From contig CANHFL010000105.1 in NCBI GenBank assembly GCA_947459855.1, positions 1 to 5,354 on the forward strand: 5,354 bases of DNA. Reading direction: 5' to 3'. The first letter of the stretch is position 1. The number at the start of each line of letters is the position of its first letter. The stretch comes from Planctomycetaceae bacterium (GTDB lineage Bacteria > Planctomycetota > Phycisphaerae > Phycisphaerales > SM1A02). Positions 1 to 5,354 of this stretch are shown piece after piece. The notes beneath the pieces are model-generated. The model ran no database searches, was not told the origin of the DNA, and saw only the letters and a list, made by a program, of their open reading frames with translations. A program made the position numbers and the translations under genes.

Positions 1-386
1 AGCGCCGCACGGTCCAGCGCGTCGCGCTTGGGGTGCCGGCGCAGCAGCAGCGGCACGGCGACGTTCTCCAGGATCGAGACCTGCGGGATCAGGTTGAACT
101 GCTGGAAGATGAAGCCCACGTTCTGCCCGCGCCAGACGGTGCGATCGTGCGGGTCCAGCGCGCCTGGGTCGGTTCCCATCACGTCCAGGTCGCCTTCGTC
201 GGCGCGCAGCAGGCCCGCCAGGATCGAGATGAGCGTGGTCTTGCCGCAGCCCGAAGGGCCCACCAGCGCCATCATCTCGCCGCGGCGCACGTCCAGGTCG
301 ACGCCGCGCAGCGCGCGGACGATCGAGTCGCCCACGCCGAAGCTCTTGAACAGCCCGCGGCAGCGGATGGCGAGCTGATCGCTCAT
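1..386 (-). CDS. ABC transporter ATP-binding protein (MacB/LolD/DevA type), 3' end beyond window
   Basis: This is the N-terminal 128 residues of an ABC ATPase; the rest lies beyond base 1. It would sit on the cytoplasmic face and power the permease encoded just upstream. Visible elements are the Walker A motif GPSGCGKTT (residues 43-51), the preceding strand EMMALV, and the Q-loop segment GFIFQQFNLIP (91-101) followed by ILENVAVPL. This Q-loop pattern and the LRGVDLDV start are typical of the MacB/LolD/DevA group of ATPases that pair with FtsX-type permeases. Walker B, the LSGGQ signature and the switch histidine would lie outside the window and cannot be checked. The ATG start (386-384) overlaps the permease stop as ATGA, which implies translational coupling; a GAGG at 397-400 lies 10 nt upstream. 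ABC identity is near certain. The exact subfamily and the substrate are inferred and unknown respectively. Confidence 0.93.
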   Translation of the reverse strand, partial: MSDQLAIRCRGLFKSFGVGDSIVRALRGVDLDVRRGEMMALVGPSGCGKTTLISILAGLLRADEGDLDVMGTDPGALDPHDRTVWRGQNVGFIFQQFNLIPQVSILENVAVPLLLRRHPKRDALDRAA

Positions 387-1549
387 CCCTGGAACACCTC
401 GGACGGGTCGAGCTTCACGACGCGCCGCATGCTGACCAGGCTGGACGCGACGACGATGAAGATCACCGCGGCGGCCGAGATGACGGGGATGTGCCACGTC
501 ATCTTGAAGGCCAGCTTCTCCGGCGGGATCACCAGGCCGACGATCGAGGTCACGCCCAGGCCGAGGCCGAGGCCCAGCCCGCCGGCCACCATCCCCTGCA
601 GCGCGACCAGGCCGAGCAGCCGAGCCGTCGTGGCGCCCATCGCCTTCATCGCACCGAAGTACTTCAGGTTGTCCAGCGTGAAGTTGTAGAACATCTGACC
701 GGCGATCGCGACGCCGACCAGGAAGCCCAGCGCGATGGCGATGCCGAAGTTGATGGGGATGCCGGTCTGCTTCATCCAGTAGTCGATGGTCTTCCACGCG
801 AACTCGCTGGGGGTGTAGACCGCCAGGTCCGTCTCGCGCTCGATGCGGTCCGCGAGCGCCTCCACCGGCACGCCGGGGTCGGCCTTCACCAGGATCATGC
901 TCAGCGTGCGGCGGTTCGCCGGGGAGAAGCCGATCGCGCGGCTGTACGTGGTGTAGATCGTCGGCACGGCCTGGAACGTCGGCGTGGTCACCGCGATGCC
1001 GCCGATGATGGCGCGCTTCTCGTTCAGCTCGAGCTCCTCGCCGATGCGGATCGGGCGCTTGGCGCCGTCGGGCTGCAGCGGGTCCTCGGGCTGCGCCAGC
1101 CGCCCCTTGGCGCCGCGCATCTCGATGATGATCGTGTCGGGCTGGCGCAGCACGCCGATGGTGCCCTCGACCATGTTGGCGGGCGCGCCGATCAGGCTGC
1201 TGTCGTCCACGCCGATCACGTCGCAGAGCTGGCGCGAGCCGCTGGGGAGCTTCGCCACCAGCAGGCCCTTGAAGAGCGGCACCGCCCACAGCACGCCGTC
1301 GACGCTGCGCACGCGCTGAAGCGCCGTCACCTGCATGGGCTTGGTGTCGTCCACGAAGAGCATCGTCGGATCGGTGACCCAAAGGTCGGCCTGCGGCGTC
1401 TCGTCGATCAGTGCGTAGGTGCGGCTCATCAGGCCGACGAAGATGCTCGACTGCTGCGCGATCAGCAGCGTGGCGAACGCCAGCCCCAGCAGGATGCCGT
1501 AGAACTTGGCGGTATCGCCGAAGAGCATCTTGATCGCGATCGTGCGCAT
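383..1549 (-). CDS. ABC transporter permease, FtsX/MacB/DevC-like
   Basis: This 388-residue inner-membrane protein has the FtsX-superfamily layout: a short cytoplasmic N-terminus, TM1 (about 16-40), a large extracytoplasmic domain (about 41-265), then three helices at about 267-289, 310-341 and 352-373. The loop after TM2, with NLKYFGAMKAMGAT (294-307), matches the conserved cytoplasmic segment that contacts the ATPase in this family. The C-terminus KLDPSEVFQG (379-388) matches the usual LDP-x-EVF ending. The YNFTLDNLKYFG stretch looks more like DevC-type exporter permeases than LolC/E, and this is family recollection only. The partner ATPase follows with an ATGA overlap. The gene begins 13 bp after the kup stop, but no Shine-Dalgarno is seen before its ATG, so reinitiation after kup is likely. 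TM3 carries an unusual GLGLGLGL run. No membrane-fusion (HlyD-like) gene is visible; it could lie beyond the left edge. The substrate cannot be told. Confidence 0.9.
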   Translation of the reverse strand: MRTIAIKMLFGDTAKFYGILLGLAFATLLIAQQSSIFVGLMSRTYALIDETPQADLWVTDPTMLFVDDTKPMQVTALQRVRSVDGVLWAVPLFKGLLVAKLPSGSRQLCDVIGVDDSSLIGAPANMVEGTIGVLRQPDTIIIEMRGAKGRLAQPEDPLQPDGAKRPIRIGEELELNEKRAIIGGIAVTTPTFQAVPTIYTTYSRAIGFSPANRRTLSMILVKADPGVPVEALADRIERETDLAVYTPSEFAWKTIDYWMKQTGIPINFGIAIALGFLVGVAIAGQMFYNFTLDNLKYFGAMKAMGATTARLLGLVALQGMVAGGLGLGLGLGVTSIVGLVIPPEKLAFKMTWHIPVISAAAVIFIVVASSLVSMRRVVKLDPSEVFQG

Positions 1550-1562
1550 CGTGTGGTGCCGG

Positions 1563-3497
1563 TCAGAGACGGAGCTGGGTTCCGAACTCGACGACCTTGT
1601 CGGACGGCAGGTTGAAGGCCGTGGTCACGTCCGCCGAGTTGCTGTGCAGGAGCGCGAAGAGCGACTTGCGCCAGCGCGGGATGGGCGCCGGCCCGTTGGG
1701 CAGCACCTTCATCTTCCGGGCGAAGTACGTCGCGTCGGCGTCGTCGAACGGCAGCCCGCGGTCCTTCGCAAGGGCCAGGATGCGCTGCGTGTCGGGCTGC
1801 TCCATGAAGCCGACGTCGGCGGTCACGCTCCAGAAGCCGTCGGGCATCCACTGCACGGCCACGCGCTCGGCGTCGGGGACGTACGGGTCGTCGCTCGGCA
1901 CGATCGAGAGCAGCACCACCTGCTCGTGAAGCACGTGTGCGTGCTTCACGAAGCTGACCAGCGCGAACGGCGCCTGCGTCGACGGCGTCATGAACACGGC
2001 GGTGCCGCGCACGCGCGGGATGGCTTCGGCCCAGAGCTGCGCCAGGAACTCGTGGATGCTGCCGGTCTGCGCGGCGATGCGCCGGCCGACCAGCAGCGTG
2101 CCCTCGTTCCAGGTCATCATCACGATGGAGCCGAGCGCGGCGATCGCCAGCGCGTACCAGCCGCCGTGCTGGATCTTCAGCAGGTTCGATGCGAGGAACG
2201 CGCCGTCGATGGCGAAGAAGCAGCACGCGACCGCCCAGGCGACCGCAGGCTTCCACTTCCAGCTCTTGATCGCGACCTCGGTGAAGAGCAGCGAGGTGAT
2301 CGCCATGACGGCGGTCACCGCGATGCCGTACGCCTCGGCCAGCGAGGTGGACGTGCGGAACAGGAACACCGTGACCAGGCAGCCGACCATCATCGCCCAG
2401 TTCAGGAACGGGATGTAGACCTGGCCTTCGGCGTGGCGCGAGGTGTGCACGATCGAGAGGCGCGGCAGGTAGTTCAGGCGGATCGCCTGGCGTGCCATCG
2501 AGAAGACTCCCGACACCATCGCCTGGCTGGCGATGATGGTGGCGACCGTGGCAAGCACGATCATCGGGACGAGCAGCGGCGCGGGCACGATGCCGTAGAA
2601 GGGCTTGTAGGCCTCGGCTTCCATGCCGTCGCCGGGCGGGTTCGCGATCGCCCACGCGCACTGGCCGAAGTAGTTGAGCAGCAGGCAAGGCCACACGACC
2701 GCGAACCAGCCGAGGCGGATCGGGCCGATCCCGAAGTGGCCGATGTCCGCGTAGAGCGCCTCGGCGCCGGTGACCACCAGCACCACGGATCCAAGCAGCA
2801 GGAACGTCCCGAGCGGGTTGTCGGCGATGATCGCGAACGCGTACACGGGGTTCACCGCGGCGAGGATCGAGGGGTCCTGGATGACCTGGCGGAGTCCGAG
2901 GACGCCGAGCACCAGGAACCAGAGCAGCATGACCGGCCCGAAGACCGTGCCGATGCGGCCGGTGCCGAACCGCTGCAGCACGAAGAAGAACACCAGGACG
3001 ACGGTGGTGATCGGCGCGACCCACGACTCGAGCCGGTGGTCGAGCACCGCCAGGCCCTCGACGGCGGACAGCACCGAGATGGACGGCGTGATCACGCCGT
3101 CGCCGAACAGCAGCGCGCTGCCGACGATCGCGATCATGCCGAAGAACGCCAGGCGGGAGTCGGCCTTCCGCTGCAGGCCGCGCGGCAGGAGCGAGAGCAG
3201 CGCGAACAGCCCGCCCTCGCCACGGTTGGTCGCGCGCATCACCAGCAGCTGGTACTTCACGAACACGATCAGGAACAGCGCCCAGAAGACGAGCGACATG
3301 ATCCCCATCATGAACTCGCGCTCCGCCCCGTGGTGCTTCAGGATCGTCTCCTGGATGGCGTAGAGCGGACTGGTGCCGATGTCGCCGAACACGACGCCGA
3401 TGGCGGCGAGGCTCAGCGCGGCGAGCCCCTTCCCGTGCCCATGGGTTTCGTGGTCGCAGGCGGACAGGCTGGTCGGTTGGGTGCTGGTCGTCGTCAC
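1563..3497 (-). CDS. kup: Kup-family low-affinity potassium transporter
   Basis: This 644-residue protein is a K+ uptake permease of the KUP/HAK/KT family, thought to act as a K+/H+ symporter in the inner membrane. Family blocks appear in order: GVVFGDIGTSPLYA (34-47), NRGEGGLFAL (91-100), FGDGVITPSISVLSAVEG (131-148), GAEALYADIGHFG (244-256), LNYFGQ (274-279), IIASQAMVSGVFSMARQA (321-338) and HTS...GQVYIPFLNW (351-367). About twelve hydrophobic segments run from about residue 25 to 455. They are followed by a hydrophilic cytosolic domain ending in VVEFGTQLRL, which parallels the IELGTQ ending of E. coli Kup (622 residues), so it is full length. It starts at GTG (3497-3495), supported by GGAGG 7 nt upstream. 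The N-terminus is about 14 residues longer than that of E. coli Kup and contains a Cys/His-rich patch (14-21). It is probably the first gene of an operon with the ABC permease and ATPase. Confidence 0.97.
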   Translation of the reverse strand: MTTTSTQPTSLSACDHETHGHGKGLAALSLAAIGVVFGDIGTSPLYAIQETILKHHGAEREFMMGIMSLVFWALFLIVFVKYQLLVMRATNRGEGGLFALLSLLPRGLQRKADSRLAFFGMIAIVGSALLFGDGVITPSISVLSAVEGLAVLDHRLESWVAPITTVVLVFFFVLQRFGTGRIGTVFGPVMLLWFLVLGVLGLRQVIQDPSILAAVNPVYAFAIIADNPLGTFLLLGSVVLVVTGAEALYADIGHFGIGPIRLGWFAVVWPCLLLNYFGQCAWAIANPPGDGMEAEAYKPFYGIVPAPLLVPMIVLATVATIIASQAMVSGVFSMARQAIRLNYLPRLSIVHTSRHAEGQVYIPFLNWAMMVGCLVTVFLFRTSTSLAEAYGIAVTAVMAITSLLFTEVAIKSWKWKPAVAWAVACCFFAIDGAFLASNLLKIQHGGWYALAIAALGSIVMMTWNEGTLLVGRRIAAQTGSIHEFLAQLWAEAIPRVRGTAVFMTPSTQAPFALVSFVKHAHVLHEQVVLLSIVPSDDPYVPDAERVAVQWMPDGFWSVTADVGFMEQPDTQRILALAKDRGLPFDDADATYFARKMKVLPNGPAPIPRWRKSLFALLHSNSADVTTAFNLPSDKVVEFGTQLRL

Positions 3498-3504
3498 GGG
3501 AGTG

Positions 3505-3509
3505 CCTCC
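3505..3509 (-). promoter_or_regulatory. Ribosome binding site of kup
   Basis: On the minus strand the sequence reads GGAGG, followed by a 7-nt spacer and then GTG. This is the best Shine-Dalgarno in the window. It fixes the kup start at the GTG at 3497-3495, which also lies in the right place for the family's N-terminus. Confidence 0.8.
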
Positions 3510-3540
3510 GGAGAGGCGGCCGCGCGGGTCGCGCAGGCGA

Positions 3541-3558
3541 ACGGAACATGATATCCGT
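3541..3558. repeat. 18-bp dyad ahead of kup
   Basis: ACGGA (3541-3545) is repeated inverted as TCCGT (3554-3558) around an 8-bp AT-rich centre. It overlaps the candidate -10 of kup and lies 44 to 61 bp upstream of the start, which is where an operator would be expected. Five-base arms can arise by chance, so function is speculative. Confidence 0.3.
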
Positions 3559-3579
3559 GCCCGAAGGCCGGATTATCAA
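3548..3579 (-). promoter_or_regulatory. Possible kup promoter region
   Basis: The 108-bp gap between the lipoprotein stop and kup contains the only AT-richer patch in the window. On the minus strand there is TTGATA (3579-3574) and, 20 nt later, TATCAT (3553-3548), a one-mismatch -10 hexamer. The spacing is too long for a standard sigma-70 promoter; reading GATATC instead gives an 18-nt spacing but a poor -10. The position, about 50 nt before the GTG, is sensible. Sigma-factor preferences of the host are unknown, so this is only a candidate. Confidence 0.25.
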
Positions 3580-3605
3580 GGGGATTCAGCGCGGTACGGC
3601 GCGGC

Positions 3606-5084
3606 TCAACGCTGCGAGGCGCGGACCTGCAGGCGGACTTCCTGGGTATCCGATGCGCCTGTTGCGGGGTCCGATGCCTGGATCTCCAGGACGTAGGCGC
3701 CCGCGGGCAGGGTGGCCGGGACGCGCACGAGCCGGGTGATGAACACGTCGCGCGGTTCGGAGCGGGAGGCGTCGCTCGCGGCGATCGGGCCCTCGGCCCA
3801 CACCGCGTTGCCCTGCGCATCGCGAAGGCGCAGCGAGTACTCGACGCGAAGCAGGCGCTTGCCGTCGGCGCCGGCGGGCGCGGACCATCCGCCGAGCTCG
3901 AAGTACGCGACGACGCGGTCGCCGGCGTACACGCCGCCGGAGACCGCGTCCAGGCTGCCGAAGCCGCGGACCTTGGTGGCGATCGCCGGGCGAAGGATGT
4001 GGACGACGGGAGCCGCGGTGCGGGCCACGGCAGCGGGCTCGGGGGTGGGTTCAGGAGCGGGAGCGTCCGGAGGCGCGGGAGCCGGCGCGGGCGCGGCTGG
4101 TTCGGGCGCGGGCGCGGGCGCGGGGGCGGCCGGTTCGGGTGCAGGCGTGGGTACAGGCGCGGGCGCATCGGCGGGCTTCGCGGGTGCCTCGGCGGGCTTC
4201 ACGGGTGCGTCAGCGGGCTTCGCGGGTGCGTCCACGGGCTGCGTGGGCGCGGGCGCTGCGGTCGGTTCAGCCGTCGGCGCAGGCTTGGCGGCACCGGCGC
4301 GCAGGATCGCCGCCTCGTCGACGGGCGGGGTCGCGGGCGCGTCCGTGCGAGAACGCTGGGGCTTGCTGGGCTCCGGCGGCACTTCAGGGGCGGGTGCCGG
4401 CTGCGCGGGCATCACGCGTGCGCCGTCGGTGGGCTCGGGCGCCGGGGCAGGAGCGGGCGCGGCCGGCTCAGGCGCCGGCTCGGCTGCGGGCTTCGGCGCG
4501 GAAGGCGCAGGCGCGTCGGCCGGCTTCGCCTCCGGTGCGACCGGGGAGGGCACGGGCGCGGGGACCGCCGCAGGCGTGGGGGCAGCGGGCTCCGGCGCAG
4601 GCGGCTCGGGAACCGGCGTCGGCGCAGGCATCGGCGCGGGCGCGGGCGGTTCGGCCGGCGGAGACGGTGCCACGGCGGGGTTCGTCGTCGCCGCGGTCGC
4701 GGCGTCGGCAGGCGCAAGCTCCGCGGCAGCGACCTGCGCAGGCGTGGCCGTGGGCAGGGTCGCGTCCAGGAACGGCATCGCGGACGGACGGCGCGCCGAC
4801 GGCAGCGACTTGCCGGCGCTGGCCACCGCGGCCTGGCCGTCGAAGGCGCGGCGCGAATCGTCGCGCGGCAGGGCGTCGACCGTGGCGCGCGGTGCGGTGG
4901 CGGCGGCGCCCGGCGCGCCCGCGGCGACGGCCGGAGCATCGCCGCGCACCGGGCGCGCACCCGCGTCCTCGGGCATGTCGATCGCGTTCGGGCCGTCGGG
5001 CACGTACTCGTAGGTGTCCGCGCAGCCGGCCACCAGGGCCGTCGCGATCGCGAAGGGGACAGCGGTGGTCGTCAGCTTCGTCAT
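3606..5084 (-). CDS. Lipoprotein with Pro/Ala-rich linker and C-terminal beta-rich domain, function unknown
   Basis: This 492-residue protein opens with a lipoprotein signal: MTK, a hydrophobic stretch, and the lipobox VAGC (18-21). It should therefore be lipidated at Cys21 and anchored in a membrane facing the periplasm or outside. Residues 22-135 are weakly structured and mildly charged. Residues 136-350 are an almost pure Pro/Ala linker with scattered Glu, Lys and Asp, holding 7-residue (DAPAKPA) and 11-residue (APEPAAPAPAP) repeats; such linkers are often extended and may span the cell wall. Residues 359-490 form a compact domain with alternating hydrophobic strands: VVAYFELGGW (391-400), LRVEYSLRLRDAQG (422-435), PRDVFITRLVRVPATLPAGAYVLEIQASD (454-482 in part). 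I recall a similar domain in planctomycete hypothetical proteins, but this is unchecked. The ATG is chosen because it fits the lipobox, has GGAG 10 nt upstream, and overlaps the holA stop as ATGA; the same frame stays open further upstream but that part is a shadow of holA. It is not TonB, as it lacks a transmembrane anchor and the TonB C-terminal domain. Confidence 0.87.
   Translation of the reverse strand: MTKLTTTAVPFAIATALVAGCADTYEYVPDGPNAIDMPEDAGARPVRGDAPAVAAGAPGAAATAPRATVDALPRDDSRRAFDGQAAVASAGKSLPSARRPSAMPFLDATLPTATPAQVAAAELAPADAATAATTNPAVAPSPPAEPPAPAPMPAPTPVPEPPAPEPAAPTPAAVPAPVPSPVAPEAKPADAPAPSAPKPAAEPAPEPAAPAPAPAPEPTDGARVMPAQPAPAPEVPPEPSKPQRSRTDAPATPPVDEAAILRAGAAKPAPTAEPTAAPAPTQPVDAPAKPADAPVKPAEAPAKPADAPAPVPTPAPEPAAPAPAPAPEPAAPAPAPAPPDAPAPEPTPEPAAVARTAAPVVHILRPAIATKVRGFGSLDAVSGGVYAGDRVVAYFELGGWSAPAGADGKRLLRVEYSLRLRDAQGNAVWAEGPIAASDASRSEPRDVFITRLVRVPATLPAGAYVLEIQASDPATGASDTQEVRLQVRASQR
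4077..4142 (-). repeat. Two 33-bp in-frame tandem repeats in the lipoprotein linker
   Basis: Units 4142-4110 and 4109-4077 each encode APEPAAPAPAP (residues 315-325 and 326-336) and agree at 28 of 33 bases. A related APEPAAPAPAP copy also occurs near residues 204-214. The unit length is a multiple of three, so loss or gain of a copy keeps the frame. Confidence 0.8.
4104..4126 (+). other. G-quadruplex motif in the lipoprotein linker
   Basis: The plus strand carries four G-runs (three of GGG and one of GGGGG) separated by exactly three CGC loops. This satisfies the standard G3-N1-7 quadruplex rule. The plus strand is the template for the lipoprotein gene, so the mRNA would be C-rich here. Folding in the cell is not shown, and the alternating CG could also favour duplex or Z-form DNA. 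Confidence 0.6.
4170..4232 (-). repeat. Three 21-bp in-frame tandem repeats in the lipoprotein linker
   Basis: Three adjoining 21-bp units encode DAPAKPA, DAPVKPA and EAPAKPA (residues 285-305). They differ from one another at only two or three positions each. They are the only Lys-containing repeated part of the linker, giving a local alternation of Lys and Asp/Glu. Confidence 0.85.
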
Positions 5085-5354
5085 TGCGTTCGTTCTCCGA
5101 TCGTCGCAACCAGGCCCTCGAGGGTCCGGCGCGTGTTCGAGCTCCATCCGCTCTTGGTGCGCGCATCGACGCGCACCGCCGCATCCAGCAGGCGCGCGGC
5201 GCGGCGCGGGCCCAGTCGGCGCGCGGCCTGCATGACCAGCGCCTGTCCCTCGCCCCACAGCTTCAGCTGCTTGCCGGCCGCGAAATCGTTCATGCCTGCG
5301 GCCTGCAGCCGCGCGGCCTCGTGGACCTTGCGCAGGATGTCGGTGATCGACCAT
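5081..5354 (-). CDS. holA: DNA polymerase III delta subunit, C-terminal part (5' end beyond window)
   Basis: This is an open frame entering from the right edge, giving 90 residues from WSITDILRKVHEAARLQ to the stop at 5083-5081. The delta subunit is the part of the clamp loader that opens the beta clamp. The visible region would be its helical C-terminal collar domain: an opening helix with LRKVHEAARL, a segment KQLKLWGEGQALVMQAARRLG (residues about 28-48 in part), and a final helix pair with RLLDAAVRVDARTKSG and NTRRTLEGLVATI. The D-x-x-x-K-(S/T)-G followed by R-x-x-LE-x-LV pattern is what delta proteins usually show at the C-terminus. The ATPase-like N-terminal part is outside the window, so identity rests on this tail only. 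An internal ATG at 5293 is not taken as the start because the frame continues upstream with matching helix pattern. It overlaps the lipoprotein gene by ATGA. An unrelated helical protein is possible. Confidence 0.65.
   Translation of the reverse strand, partial: WSITDILRKVHEAARLQAAGMNDFAAGKQLKLWGEGQALVMQAARRLGPRRAARLLDAAVRVDARTKSGWSSNTRRTLEGLVATIGERTQ
5095..5098 (-). promoter_or_regulatory. Ribosome binding site of the lipoprotein gene
   Basis: GGAG on the minus strand lies 10 nt before the ATG at 5084-5082, inside the 3' end of holA. It supports this start over the in-frame ATG codons further upstream, which lie within the holA coding region. Confidence 0.6.

Noticed and set aside
491..1615. 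Plus-strand open frame of 374 residues opposite the permease
   Set aside because: It is an Arg/His/Asp-rich antisense shadow without domains; the minus strand encodes a typical FtsX-type permease.
1506..3551. Long plus-strand open frame of 681 residues opposite kup, rich in Arg, His, Glu and Gln
   Set aside because: Its composition is that of a GC-rich antisense shadow, it has no hydrophobic core or motif, and the opposite strand encodes a clear Kup protein.
1462..3579. Minus-strand open frame of 705 residues shifted relative to kup
   Set aside because: It is an Arg/Pro/Ala-rich frame-shifted reading of kup and runs into the permease gene; the kup frame carries all the family motifs.
3498..3605. 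A potassium- or c-di-AMP-sensing riboswitch ahead of kup
   Set aside because: The gap is only 108 bp including the ribosome site, and I see no extended paired structure matching known potassium-linked riboswitches.
3587..3614. CAGCG/CGCTG inverted repeat around the lipoprotein stop as an intrinsic terminator
   Set aside because: The stem is only 5 bp with an 18-base loop and there is no T-run after it; it does not look like a Rho-independent terminator.
3712..5013. Plus-strand open frame encoding a Gly/Ala-rich 433-residue protein resembling PE_PGRS or silk-like proteins
   Set aside because: It is the antisense mirror of the Pro/Ala linker of the lipoprotein: Pro and Ala codons read backwards as Gly and Ala. 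The sense frame has a lipobox, a ribosome site and a structured domain; this one has none.
3606..5084. TonB-like protein on account of the Pro-rich linker with KPA repeats
   Set aside because: It has a lipobox rather than an uncleaved membrane anchor, and its C-terminus lacks the recognisable TonB domain.
5084..5353. Upstream extension of the lipoprotein frame to the right edge
   Set aside because: The extra residues are Arg/Gly-rich and overlap holA in another frame. The internal ATG gives a textbook lipoprotein signal peptide with a ribosome site.

Overview
The window is very GC-rich (G or C dominates nearly every third codon position) and compact. All five genes lie on the minus strand, so transcription runs from the right edge to the left edge. 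A diderm host is likely, because there is a lipoprotein with a clear lipobox and a MacB/DevC-type exporter. The C-terminal domain of the lipoprotein resembles, from memory, a domain I associate with Planctomycetota (Phycisphaerae-like bacteria). That assignment is an inference and has not been tested by any search.

Layout in the direction of transcription: (1) 5354-5081, the last 90 codons of a probable DNA polymerase III delta subunit (holA). (2) 5084-3606, a 492-residue lipoprotein whose ATG overlaps the holA stop (ATGA). It has a long Pro/Ala linker and a compact C-terminal beta-rich domain. (3) A 108-bp intergenic gap (3605-3498), which holds the only AT-richer patch in the window, an 18-bp dyad, weak promoter-like hexamers and a strong Shine-Dalgarno. 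(4) 3497-1563, a full-length Kup-family potassium transporter starting at GTG. (5) 1549-383, an FtsX/MacB/DevC-type ABC permease only 13 bp downstream. (6) 386-1, the first 128 codons of the partner ABC ATPase, again joined by an ATGA overlap and cut by the window edge.

There appear to be two transcription units: holA-lipoprotein, and kup-permease-ATPase. The second would couple potassium uptake with an exporter or lipoprotein-release-type ABC system; the functional link is unproven. No RNA gene, mobile element, CRISPR array or convincing intrinsic terminator is visible. The main non-genic signals are in-frame tandem repeats and a perfect G-quadruplex motif inside the Pro/Ala linker of the lipoprotein gene. 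I do not see a clearly new biological system. The least explained gene is the lipoprotein.
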